The translations under genes and the position numbers were made by a program. From positions 372,001-436,000 of the forward strand of contig JAHLJZ010000010.1 in assembly GCA_025602915.1 (NCBI GenBank): 64,000 nucleotides of DNA. Reading direction: 5' to 3'. Shown in pieces: positions 23,849-37,843 of this stretch. The notes below the pieces were generated by a model. It saw only the letters and a program-made list of their open reading frames with translations. It made no database searches and was not told where the DNA came from. The number at the start of each line of letters is the position of its first letter. Position 1 is the first letter of the stretch. The stretch is from Paraphysoderma sedebokerense (lineage: Eukaryota > Blastocladiomycota > Physodermatomycetes > Physodermatales > Physodermataceae).

Positions 23849-25980
23849 ATGCTGACTGTCCATTCCTGCAATTGTCATCCTCCCGAACTGCAACCTCACA
23901 AAACTTTCTGTCCAATCGGTGAAATCCATCCTACAGTACAAAAATCCAATATGGCCTCTCTCTACAAAACTTCTACTGGTATGTATTTCGCAACCTTTTC
24001 AATTAGCTCTCTCTCTTTTAACAAACACGTTTGCATTGCGCTCTTGATTGATTGTGAATTCTCCTCCATACTTCTAGGGCGGATGTTCCACGCTGGAGCT
24101 ATATGCTTAGGTGCGATGCCTTCTGTGGTTCTTACATCATGTGGAATCAAAACTTACTCACCTTCTTCCGTACATTGTTTTTTCATTCACAATGTTATAG
24201 TACCCGTCGGTCTGCCGGCTCGTGGAAAAACGTTCATGAGTCGCAAACTCAGCCGTTACTTGCGATGGCTGGGTGTAAAAACCCAAGTTTTCAATGTTGG
24301 AGCATACAGAAGAACACTCTATGGAACTGGAGTTGATCAAAGTTTTTTCGATTTAAGTAAGTTATTGGTCGTCAATCGCGCTGTTCTGAAATGATCTTGT
24401 ATTCATTGAAATCGTCTGCTACACTCAGAGGATGCCGAGTCTTTTTCTAAACGAGAGCACGTAGCCGATAAAGCGCTCGAAGATATGATGCAATTCTTCC
24501 AAAGTGGAGGACAAGTAGGAATTTATGACACCACTATGACGATTATGCAGTCGAGGAGGCAGAAATTAGTTGAAAGATGTGCAAAAGAAAACGTCCAGGT
24601 TCGTCCACCGGTATTCATTTAAGTCAAGGCTGGACCATAGTATCTAACAATACTTTTGGATAGGTTGTTTTCATCGAAACGATATGCGATAGACAAGAAG
24701 TTATAGAAGCTAATATTAGGGAAGTCAAATTGACAGCCCCCGAGTATGTCGGATGGGAACTCGAGGAAGCAGTGAAGGATTTTTTGGTATATACTAGATA
24801 TTTCCAACTATACTCCAACTTGATACTTATGTGGTCTTTCTTCTGCGCAGATGCGAATTGATCATCACGTTCCGTTCTACGATGCACTAAACGATCCCTC
24901 ACTCAGTTACATTAAAGTCATAAATCTCGGCATCGATTCAAATGTCGGGGAACATATTGTTGTCAATAATGTGAAAGGATATCTACAGACGAGATTGGTC
25001 TATTACTTGATGAATCTGCATATAGCACGGCGGACTATATACTTCCTTCAGGTTTGACTCTTTTTTTCCACTCGCAAATTATATCGTCATCTCTCATTAT
25101 AATGACATATTCCGTTAGAATGGAGAATCCACTAGTGATAATACATTCAAGGACGATGCCCCACTCTCTGAACAAGGAGTGAAATACGCTCAATACGCTA
25201 CGAACCTAATCACTGATATACGACAGAAACAAGGCAACAGTTCCCCTTTGAGAGTGCGTATTTGTTATCATTCTCTGTTTGAGATCGCTGAAACTATTGC
25301 TAATAATCGCCTAAAATTTAACATTACGCAGGTTCTAACAAGTTGCCGAAGGCGTTCCTGTCAAACGGCACAATATTTCCAACCGCCCGTTGAAGTGGAA
25401 ACAGTTGTAAACTTGGCAGAGTTAAATCCTGGAGCGGTAGAAGCAATGACGGAACAGCAAATCAAGGAAAAGTATCCAGAGGACTATCTTCGACATCAGA
25501 AAGATCCTTACAACCATCGATATCCTCGCGGTGAAGTAAGTTGTCATGATTTTTGAATTATGGCCTACTCTTCACTAACGAGACTGCATATTATATAGTC
25601 ATATCATGATTTAGCTCTTCGCTTAGAAGATGTGATACTAGAACTAGGTAAGTTTTTCACTGATATGTGCTGGTGGTCTGATAAATTAATAACTTCTTCT
25701 CTTTGATCATTCAGAACGGGAGAAAGATGACGTCCTCATTATTGCCCACGAAACTGTCTTGAGGTGTCTGTATGCTTATTTATTGGATCGGCCGGAAGAA
25801 GTAAGTCGTAGTTACTAGTCACCTCACACTTTATCTCAAGGATAAGTCTGTGTTCATATTGACTGATGGTTTTCTTCATAGGAAATACCGGCGATACACA
25901 TTCCAAAGAACACACTAATTGAATTCATACCGATGGCCTATGGTGGAGAAGAAAGGAGGCATAAGTTTGAGATTAACTAG
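23849..25980 (+). CDS. 6-phosphofructo-2-kinase with inactivated fructose-2,6-bisphosphatase domain
   Basis: Ten exons (23849-23978, 24201-24356, 24429-24598, 24664-24786, 24851-25051, 25119-25253, 25332-25535, 25599-25647, 25715-25800, 25882-25980) give 450 residues. The kinase half has the P-loop VGLPARGKT, then VFNVGAYRR, and ends around QTRLVYYLMNLHIARRT. The histidine-phosphatase half is recognisable (RYPRGES, IAHETVLRCLYAYLLD). Its first catalytic motif, LxRHGES in active enzymes, reads FLQNGES, so both the Arg and the phospho-acceptor His are gone. The product should make fructose-2,6-bisphosphate, the activator of phosphofructokinase-1, without degrading it, comparable to yeast Pfk26. 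Start choice: the ATG at 23849 is used, and an in-frame ATG at 23951 would remove 34 residues. Confidence 0.9.
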
Positions 25981-26215
25981 TTTCTTGTTGGTCCATGTTC
26001 GGTGTTGTGAAATATCAAGGACAGAGTACAGAAACCTTTGTCTCTATTTGTAATTAAGCATTTTTGTTATCGCTGAATTGTATGATGCTTTATATAAATT
26101 GTGCCTTTTCAAACGATAAATTGTCCTTGTGGCGGTGTGTTGTGGACGCGGTCCTGCTTATATACGAACTTATCCGATTGAATTACCCGTCTCGTAAATC
26201 TTCGGTTATTCTATC

Positions 26216-27409
26216 ATGCAGGATGAAACGGCTGAAAATGACGAAGGCTCCACTTCTAATGTTTCGAGCCATGAAGATGTGCGTTACTTCAAAGCTTCTG
26301 ATTGACACTCGTTAGTGCACTTGAGTGGAGTTGTCGCTTACAGGTTGTTCATTTATTTTTCGATCAACTCAGCGATTAAAGGCGGCTATTCATTATGCAG
26401 TTGGAAGGATTTGTGACGATGAAGGTATTGAAGATTTTATGTACATATACACTTCGAGAAAAAAGACGTTCGGTCGATTCAAAATCTAAGTTACCCAAAC
26501 GATACCCAAACTCTTCCGAGGGCCCGACTGGTTTTAATGTCATTAAACTTTCTACTCCCCTTTGGACCACTTTTTCATCATCGCGACTGCTTCTATTTGT
26601 TGGCTAACCATTTGATTCTTCGAATGATGTTCTCATGATCAACATTCTCATTCGCCTAAACGTCCTGCCTACCTACACCAATTGAATAAACAGCCGATAA
26701 TTTAGATGTTGAAATAACTCCACATTTTATCGCTGCTTTGACAGAAGTGGTTTATAAGCAAATTGGTATGCGATTCTGAATTTATCTATCCAGTTTTTGC
26801 CTTTTCGGCCAGGGCAGTTCGTCCTCAACCGCGCAGGTTTTGGTGGAATTGGTATATCGAAACCGTCGTCGAGGCGTAGATATGAGTCTAACAATCTGTT
26901 TATCTAATATGAATTACATTGTAAAATACGCATACTGAGAACAGAAACAATGGCAATTGATGTCGAGTTCTTCGCAAAGTATGTTGCGCGATTTGTCGAT
27001 TCTTCTACAGCGCTATCTGGTTTATTTCTCCTTAACAATCTATTGTTAGGCACAACAAACGAACAACTATATCATCTGATGATGTTAAGGTAAGTCTATC
27101 TGCTTCTAGATATAAAGTTGTGGGCGTTACCATCCTGTTTTCACTAACCCCAACACATTATCAAGTTGTGTGCACGAAGGAACGAAGATTTGGTTTGTAG
27201 CCCCCAATTCACCTTGTCGCTCTGATGTCCTTAATAACATCTTCCTTCTATAATGATAAACAACATCCAAATTTTGTTTCTGTGCTTGCTTCAAACGTCA
27301 TGAATGAACTGTTCAAATTTATCATTTGCAGTACAACAAGTTATCAGAGTTCGTCGGCGAACGCACCAAGCAGAAAGAAGGGTCAAAGAAGAGAAAGAAA
27401 ACATCGTAG
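26216..27409 (+). CDS. CENP-S / MHF1 histone-fold protein
   Basis: Seven small exons (26216-26278, 26373-26424, 26694-26765, 26945-26978, 27050-27089, 27166-27192, 27332-27409) give 121 residues. The histone fold is read from RLKAAIHYAVGRICDDE, TPHFIAALTEVVYKQ, VEFFAKHNKRTTISSDDVK and LCARRNEDLYNKLSEF, matching CENP-S/MHF1 helix by helix. The tail KQKEGSKKRKKTS is basic. The protein pairs with CENP-X/MHF2. The tetramer binds branched DNA with Fanconi-type helicases and also sits at the kinetochore. Exons as short as 27 and 34 nt explain why no long open frame marks the gene. The N-terminal 21-residue acidic exon is the least certain part. Confidence 0.85.
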
Positions 27410-27919
27410 CTAATGGAACCAGTGAATCATCCATAAACAAGATTGTCACAGCCGGTAAAGAACATCTCCTCGAGCACACAAACGGGCAAGCAATCAAAAT
27501 GAAATACCCATAGATCCTTTCATGGGACGCATACATGGCGGCAAGAGTATACGGTAGAATGTGGTTATGCCTGCTAAGTAGGTAGACCCAAAGCTCTTTA
27601 GATTCACAATGTTAATATGGTGATAAAAGGATCCTCCGAATTTTATAATTCTTTACGACGTCTCATGTCTTGGATTCTACGTGATTTAAAGCAAAGAATG
27701 GGATAATTTACAATTATAATTTGATTTTTAGTCTGAGTCTGCAATCGTTTGAAGTTGAATTTAAAATAAAGTCATCCTTGTCGCAACTGGTGCGTTGCCA
27801 TAATACTGACACTTATCAAGGCATATATACAAAATATCATCTTATGTTCCACTTGTAGTGCGATAATAAATTTGTTTGGCAGGTTTCCTCTTCTAATTTC
27901 TTTTCTTTCTCAAATATAA
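27410..27919. other. Convergent 3' intergenic region, CENP-S / RSPH10B
   Basis: Both flanking genes end here. The 510 bases are AT-rich with polyadenylation-like AATAAA-type stretches (AAAATAAAG near 27761, AATAAA near 27864). Nothing coding was supported. Confidence 0.4.
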
Positions 27920-31164
<3,245 letters not shown>

Positions 31165-31445
31165 TGAGAACCGATTATAGACAATAAGACGTGACGATGG
31201 TCGATTTAAAATGAAGTATAACTAAAGGTGACAGTTGAATAGCTATTGTTAGGATGAGATGAAGGTCAGAGTGATTTTCACCTCACGCGTTTCTTTAATG
31301 TACTGTTCAATGCTGTATCAACCATCAGCGATAGTCATCTGATTACTGTAGCGATTGAAGTGCTTACTCAAAATATCTCAATTCATCCCGATTAGACAAG
31401 CATTTCCATCTGCGGTAATCGCTAACTGAAAAACAGAGTCGACCA
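31165..31445. promoter_or_regulatory. Divergent promoter region, RSPH10B / coiled-coil gene
   Basis: 281 bases separate the outward-facing start codons, so the two genes probably share a promoter region. I looked for an RFX X-box-like sequence and did not find a convincing one. CACGCG occurs near 31286. Confidence 0.4.
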
Positions 31446-33050
31446 ATGCATCTGACAACCATGAACAATTCACCTATAACCACAAAACAGAACTTAGTTA
31501 CTTCAGATATTTCAAATACTGATTTTTATTTGACAGTAGAATCAAATTTTCAGGTTAAATCTCAATCTGATCTGACAAAAATTGTAGATCAGCATGAAGC
31601 TCGCATCACTCGACGTATTCCATCCCCTCCCATCGACTCAATGAGTTTAAAATCACAGGGCGACTTGCCGTTACTACCATTGCCATTATCCACAGAAGCA
31701 CGCAGCAGAACCATTCAATCCTTCACAAATTATGACTATTCGATATCAAGTGGAGCGACTAGCGAGTATCAGCCCAAATCGCGAGCAGGGTCATTAAAGG
31801 ATTCGATGGAATTGAAACAAGATATGGATCGGTCGCTGCAGTTATCGGATCTATTGTTATCTACAAACACTGCGCCGATTTCATTTCAAAGATCACCAAC
31901 CATCCAAGCTCAATATCAGTCCTGTTGCGATTCATTATATCTGTCTTCAAATCCTTCACCTGACCACTCGCACTGTATCGCCTCACCATCTCAATTTACA
32001 GACGAAAAGATTGAATCCTTGATAAACCAATATGCCCTCCTTGATTTATCACTCTCTAAAACAGTTCACGAGACTTGGTGTCAATCTAAACGCAGGTCCA
32101 GGCGCAAATTCGAATCTTCTAAATCAAAACCTGGGATCAAGTCGGATAAGTTTGAGAATGGACGCGGCCAAATGGAAGCAAACACGCGGAGAGCAATTGA
32201 CAAAATGGAAAACCCACCCATTACTCAGAAGCTGATGAACGGAAAAGAAAACGGAATAGCGAGGACAGTAGACAGAATAAAGCTGGCGGAGAAGGCAAAA
32301 CTGCGAATTCCGACTTTTGTTTCCACACCTTCGACCGCATTTGAAACCGTGAATGGCAGTTCTCAATCCAATCCAACTTCTGCGCATCAGCAACGGTCTG
32401 TGGACCCACATTACACTATCAAGATAAATACCGCTCTAACAAAATGGCGTCGTGAAAAAAGACTGGCTCGCGATCTACTCAAAGCGAAAATCGAGTCTCA
32501 AGAAGCGGAGGCGCAAAAAGTTGAGGAGGAAAAGAGGAAAAGAGGAAAGGATGCGTACAGCAGTTGGAAGGAAAAATACTTGGAGCGGAAAAAGAATGGC
32601 GAAAGATGTGATTCTTATGTTTGGTGGGACATATATGGTGAAAAAGATCAGCGCGATAGCAACAACTCAAAGAGTTCTGACCTCGGGTGCAAAGAAACCG
32701 AAACACAACCCTCAACCACGCAAAACTCACTAAGGTCGATCATCCAACCGGAAAGAGATATCAACTCACCAACTTCGTCTTCGTCTTTGGCTTCCCCGTC
32801 TATCTCAACTACCCAAATATTGTACTCCCCGCCATCGCTGTTTGAGGAGTACAGCAAATATAAGGCACATCCGCAGTACATCAAAAGATACCCGTTATTA
32901 GTGGCTAACGCAGGAAGAGAGATGGGATTGGACAAAGAGTTTACGAAGAAGCGAAAGAATGACGAGAAATGGGACAGGTTGATGAAGGGACAGAAGAGCT
33001 TAGGGAGAGTTAAGAGACCAAGCGGACAAGCGTTTTTAAAAACGATTTAG
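31446..33050 (+). CDS. Single-exon Ser-rich protein with charged coiled-coil, possible flagellar/microtubule-associated
   Basis: A 534-residue frame with no intron, unusual among its neighbours. The first 300 residues are Ser/Thr-rich and disordered-looking. A strongly charged helical segment (about residues 330-385) includes EKRLARDLLKAKIESQEAEA and KDAYSSWKEKYLERKK. The tail is lysine-rich (FTKKRKNDEKWDRLMKGQK). The pattern of a basic coiled coil with repeated xYxxWxxKK-like words recalls microtubule-associated MAP9/CCDC-type flagellar proteins, but I cannot assign a family. Its 281-bp divergent pairing with RSPH10B is the main hint of a role in the flagellum (inference). The ATG at 31446 is the first in frame, and a second ATG lies five codons on. 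Confidence 0.75.
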   Translation: MHLTTMNNSPITTKQNLVTSDISNTDFYLTVESNFQVKSQSDLTKIVDQHEARITRRIPSPPIDSMSLKSQGDLPLLPLPLSTEARSRTIQSFTNYDYSISSGATSEYQPKSRAGSLKDSMELKQDMDRSLQLSDLLLSTNTAPISFQRSPTIQAQYQSCCDSLYLSSNPSPDHSHCIASPSQFTDEKIESLINQYALLDLSLSKTVHETWCQSKRRSRRKFESSKSKPGIKSDKFENGRGQMEANTRRAIDKMENPPITQKLMNGKENGIARTVDRIKLAEKAKLRIPTFVSTPSTAFETVNGSSQSNPTSAHQQRSVDPHYTIKINTALTKWRREKRLARDLLKAKIESQEAEAQKVEEEKRKRGKDAYSSWKEKYLERKKNGERCDSYVWWDIYGEKDQRDSNNSKSSDLGCKETETQPSTTQNSLRSIIQPERDINSPTSSSSLASPSISTTQILYSPPSLFEEYSKYKAHPQYIKRYPLLVANAGREMGLDKEFTKKRKNDEKWDRLMKGQKSLGRVKRPSGQAFLKTI

Positions 33051-33131
33051 AAGATGAGCCGAATGAAAAACCAATTCCGTTCTAATTAGAACATATTTAT
33101 TGTTAACTTATACGTTAAAATCGATGCGCCT

Positions 33132-34555
33132 CTAGTTCGGTACTGGTTTATAGTAGCTCTCTTCTTCATTTAGCAACAAACTGTCCATATTAGGTTGCAT
33201 TTTAGGACTAATCGGTGTTCCTACAACTGATCCACTTTCCTTCCTTCTTCTTGGCTTTCCGTTTGAATCATCCGGGGAAGGATTAGGACTTAGGGAATGA
33301 GGGTTGGCAGGAGAAAGAGAAGTCTTGACGGAAAAAGTTGGAGGTTGGAGACTGGACGGAGAGACAGTGGAGTTCGCGAGAAGAAGATCATCTATGTGTT
33401 GCACCAGAAGGGATAAGGCAATTTCGTTCCCATGGCCGCGCGGAATAATTACGTCGGCAGTTTTCTTCGACTATACATTTTGTGAATATCAAAATTAATA
33501 AAAGCAAATAGAAGCGAATTAATGAAAGGATTCAAGTTATTTGATAAACTACGTCGGCTGATAACATTCGAAAGGACGTTCACATGCAGAAAAAGTGACT
33601 TACAGGTAAAATAAAATCTTCAAACGCCGGTTTCACAAATTTGATCCATTGATTTAAAACAAATTCTAAACTTTTAACTTGTCTTCCGTTTTCACCGGTT
33701 GTATCACGCATGACTGTTCTTGACAACCTTGCGTCCGGATCTACATCAACGAAAATTTTCATCGACAAGATTTCTCGTATTCTCTTTTTGTAAAGAACCA
33801 ATATGCCCTCCACAAGAACAACGTCTGGGTGAAAGTCTATTATAAGACCCGGCTCTGGAAGACTAGATGGTTTGATAAAACAAGTTCAGTTGATGAGGGA
33901 ACCGCGATACGCATGTGACGGAGTAAGGATGAAAAATTGGTAGAATTAACAGAGTTATACATACCGAACCTTACTGATATAATCAAACTTTGGGATAGTC
34001 GTTCGCTTTCCATGTAGTATATCCTGAAGGACTTGCTCCAATAGTTTCCAATCGAAAGCATCTGATGGTAAAAAGAGACGCTCAGAAATTAGTACAGTGT
34101 ACCTCATTCAAGGTTCGAGGAAAGCAGTGATGATTTATACCAGGATGATCGAAATTGAATTCTCCCTCTGTAAAAGATGACACCAATCAGTTATTGTACA
34201 TATGGTCAGTTCAGAGTTCCACGATCCAACCTTGCGCCAATTTTTGCTCTTCAGGAGTCAGAACTCGATAAAAATCGGTTAATTGAATCATGGCGACTTT
34301 GCGGTTGAGGTGCTTGTGTTTCTGTTTCAGTTTTTCCATTATATAATTACATACTTCTGTCTACAAGCGGCATAAAGATTTCAGTTTCTGAAGCCGGATT
34401 TCTTGTAGCTCAAACTTAAAAGAGCCAACCTTGCCCGACGCACTACCGCCAGCGACACCAATGAAAAATGTAGGCTTCAGATCATCTGTAGGAGGGGGGA
34501 TATCGAGGGGGTCGTCCAGCAGATCGTCGGAATGTGACCTAGTTAAATTCGACAT
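33132..34555 (-). CDS. Uridine kinase (uridine-cytidine kinase)
   Basis: Six minus-strand exons (34555-34430, 34360-34231, 34167-34141, 34061-33965, 33862-33604, 33464-33132) give 323 residues. The P-loop GVAGGSASGKT (about 33-43) is split by the first intron. LTDFYR, FNFDHPDAFDW, VLVEGILVLY, FVDVDPDARLSRTVMRD and TADVIIPRGHGNEIAL follow in the canonical order. The enzyme phosphorylates uridine and cytidine with ATP/GTP in pyrimidine salvage, in the cytosol. The C-terminal 90 residues are Ser/Pro-rich and not part of the catalytic domain. One exon is only 27 nt. The gene is divergent from SIN1/AVO1 across 288 bases. Confidence 0.92.
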
Positions 34556-34655
34556 TGTAATGATATAACAGAAAGAACTTGGGTAAAACCGTGCAAGCTT
34601 ACTTTAGGCGCACGAATTTTTGTTTTTTCGCCACTCCACATTCGGGAGAAAGATG

Positions 34656-34715
34656 CACGTGACTTATGTACATATGCACGTGACATTTAAACTTAAAGAG
34701 CGTGACTTGCACGTG
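34656..34715. promoter_or_regulatory. Three CACGTG E-boxes in the uridine kinase / SIN1 divergent promoter
   Basis: Perfect CACGTG palindromes start at 34656, 34677 and 34710. All are GCACGTG, and the first two read GCACGTGAC, i.e. the extended Cbf1/bHLH form GTCACGTGC. Spacings of 21 and 33 bases put them close to the same face of the helix. Related half-forms (GCGTGAC at 34700, GCGTGG at 34733) lie nearby. All are inside the 288-base gap between two divergent start codons. Confidence 0.6.
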
Positions 34716-34843
34716 TGTTTGCGCGTGGCAAAATAGCGACCCAAGTTGAATGTTGATACAAAGCATACACAGGAAATTTCCCAAATGATACAGACAGCAA
34801 GGATTGTTTCTAATTAGAGATTTTCATCCAAAAACACATCGAG

Positions 34844-37549
34844 ATGTCCCTTCTGCTGTCTGCAGATTACATTACTCGACAACTTCGAATATCGCTTCTA
34901 AAATCTGAGGATAAACCGTCGGAACGCATCATCGAGATTAAACCACCAAAGGCTCCCCCTTCCGAGAACTATAACGCTCTCGACTATCATCAACACACAA
35001 TTTGCGAATATTTATATCAGGGAAAGGAAGTTTTCACTTTCGGATATTCACCACCGATAACATTGCAGAATGATTACGGTGTTTTGAAGCGTGCTGCTGG
35101 TCAGCCACTGTCTGCCGGTAAATCAAACACTTTAGCTTTAAACAACAGCGTCAACTGGACAGGCAACAACAACAACATACCCAACGCTCTTAACAATTCA
35201 AGTGCGGCCGTGGTGCCTGCGCGAAGGAGCAGTTTAAATGCAATTAAGCAGCAAGAAGAGCTGGCTGCTCAAGTCGCTGCGAAATTGGAGGTTCAGAGAG
35301 GGAAGGATATAAGAGCTAGCCGCCATTCCGTCATCATTGAGGATTTTGATGTTGATAATGAAGACGGATATGATGATGATGATACAAAGAAAAAGTATAT
35401 TCAGACTATGAATCTGCCGGGATGTAAGATTATGTTAGTCTTAACACACCATTTTTTTCTTGGTAGACCCGACTCCCGACGAGCGTCCGACCCCGACATA
35501 AGACTTGAAGATAACAAGAATACTGGGCAGCCGGCAGGTAACGATAGACAGCGGCCGCGGTCAGAAATCATAAATACAAAACCCGTCGAAACTGAAAAGA
35601 AACTGGATGTACTCAAACCTTCTAGGAGTACGGCGACGAATAAAGAGAACGCACTAGAGCAAGATTTAGCGGCATCTCAGAAAAAGTCGCAACAGAACGA
35701 GCTATTCTCTAAAAGATCTCATCCGCCACTGTCAGAGTTAAAATCAACATCAGCTCTATCCTTACTCATTGGCGCGCGAGGCTCCCTAGACAACCCTTTT
35801 GCTTCTGCATACGGACGCTTTGTAAATATCACAGCTTTCCTTGAAGTTCTACCTTCGTTTTGACTCATTGCTCCTACCAACTAGAGCGGAAAAGGCGAAA
35901 CCAATCCAATTACACTCAGCATTCACATTCCGGTATGTACGCAGAAGAAACCGCTATCGATTTTGGTCAAACGAGATGCGACAGTGGAGGAAGTTATAGG
36001 ATTTTCGCTTTATCAGTATTTCGAAGAAAAACGGGAACCGAAATTGACTGGACCGAGGCGGAATGTTGGAAATTGGAGTATGAGAATTGTCGAAGATGAT
36101 GGGAGCATTGACGAAGATTTTCCTGGTGAGTATCCTATTGGTTGTTGCATTGAGGTCCGGTGACATTCAAAAGTACTGATGCGATTTTTTTCACGTCTAT
36201 AGCTTTAGAGAGAACTCGAAAAATACAGAAATTTGCATTCGAACATTTTGCTTTATGCGAAACCAGTCCTGCTTCAAGTACGTCTCTTTATACATTCCAT
36301 TCCCTCATATAATTATATTCTATTTATTCCATGTCTTCATTTTAACAAGTAAAATTAATTCTTTTTTCGTTTAAAAGCTCCTCAACAGATTTCTCCCCCC
36401 AATATACCTACCCCGGCGAGTAAACCGACCTCATCCGCATCGTATTTCCTCAAAGTTCATCTCTACTCTACCATTGAAGTTCGACATACCACAACCCTTA
36501 ATGTTCCGATGCCAATGCTCCTGTCGGAGGTGCTAGAAATGGTTTGCAAAAAAAGAAGCGTCGAGCGAAAAGACTATATTCTGAAAATGACAGATATGAA
36601 AACCGAAGTGGATTTGAGCAAGACAGTAGAAAGCTTAAAAGGGGCCACAGAACTGATTTTGGTAAAGAAGAGTATGGGTGTCAGTGGTACGTTTTGCCAA
36701 CTTGTTTGCGTTTGCATCCTTAACCCTTGACTGCGTCTTTCCTTATATATTGGCTGACCTACTGTCCTCTTCCTTGGTGGCATCCGATAATGTGTCTTAA
36801 CAATCGACAGCCGGAGATGTATTTATTAGACCACCAGGCGAAGAGACTCCACCTTCTACCTTACCCACCACGGCACCTTATTTATCTAGTGGAGAGTATT
36901 CGACGGCGTATAAGGTAATGTTGCCTACCATTTTTGACCGCGTCTTGTACGATTTTTCCAACAAGTATCTGACCCGTTTTTATTCATTAGAAATATATCG
37001 TCATTCGGAAAATGCCTATGTTTATTGGTCGGTCAGAACGAGTACTTGCGATCGATGGCGAATATATTCACTTAATTCCGCCGGAGAATAGGCAATTCTT
37101 TGATAGTGTCAAAACGGTACGGATGAACATCAGTTATCTTCACTACGGAGCCACTTACATTGGCTTTTATCCGTTGTTAACCATGATCATTACACTTTCT
37201 TTTGGTTGTGCATCCAACAGAGCTCTTACCACATTACCAACGTCATATCATGCAAACAAAATAAAAAGGTTTTGACAAACTTTCGACTGGTCGTTTCAAA
37301 AGATACGCGAGAGAATAAGACGTACGATTTTGAGGCCATGAGCGCCACGGAAGCAGGTTTGTATCTATTTAATCGCAGCCCTGTTTGTCCAAATTCTTGA
37401 CATCAATTTCCATTCTCTTTGGGATTTCAATGTTGCTTTTAAATATTTTTGACTCATCGTTACAATTTCTGTTTATTGTAAACGGAAATATAGGTGAAAT
37501 ATGTTCGAAAATAGCATTGCTATTACAACTTAATAAACGGCAAAATTAG
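34844..37549 (+). CDS. TORC2 subunit SIN1/AVO1 (CRIM, Ras-binding-like and PH domains)
   Basis: Eight exons (34844-35821, 35885-36125, 36203-36277, 36378-36686, 36811-36914, 36991-37116, 37221-37356, 37494-37549) give 674 residues. The N-terminus MSLLLSADYITRQLR is followed by a disordered Asn/Ser-rich stretch. The CRIM domain comes next (NPFASAYGRF, VKRDATVEEVIGFSLYQY, FAFEHFALCETSPAS), then a ubiquitin-like Ras-binding-type domain (SYFLKVHLYSTIEV...ELILVKK). The PH domain is the clearest block: GRSERVLAIDGEYIHLIPP, TNFRLVVSKDTRENKTYDFE. SIN1/AVO1 scaffolds TORC2 at the plasma membrane and recruits its AGC kinase substrates. A potential donor at about 35426 was not used because the frame stays open and splicing there would break it. 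Confidence 0.92.
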
Positions 37550-37843
37550 TAGTTGTTTGAATAGTTGGATAAACTTCATTCCATCAGAAGTGGGAATGAC
37601 TAAACCCTTAATCAAAAAGATATTGTTTTCATACAAAACCACTCAAAATGTACAGCAATTGCAATATATACCATACGAATAATTATATTACCAGCATAAG
37701 CTACAGGTTATATTTATATTGACAGTGTGTATGGGTATTGATGTGTGTAGTTTTTGCACGGACAAGGATCTACGTGCTGTCGGTACTGTTCCCGCTTTCG
37801 TACTCAGACACCCCACATCATGAGCCCTTAGTAGCGAACAAGT

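Noticed and set aside
23673-24394. Longer read-through frame over the PFK-2 first intron
   Set aside because: It reads through GTATGT..TTATAG. Splicing at those sites joins directly to VPVGLPARGKT, the expected kinase start.
31165-31445. RFX X-box in the RSPH10B promoter
   Set aside because: No GTNRCC..RGYAAC-type palindrome was found by eye.
35426-35468. Possible intron in SIN1/AVO1 exon 1 (GTAAGA..GGTAG)
   Set aside because: Removing it shifts the frame to an early stop, while the unspliced frame continues into the CRIM domain.
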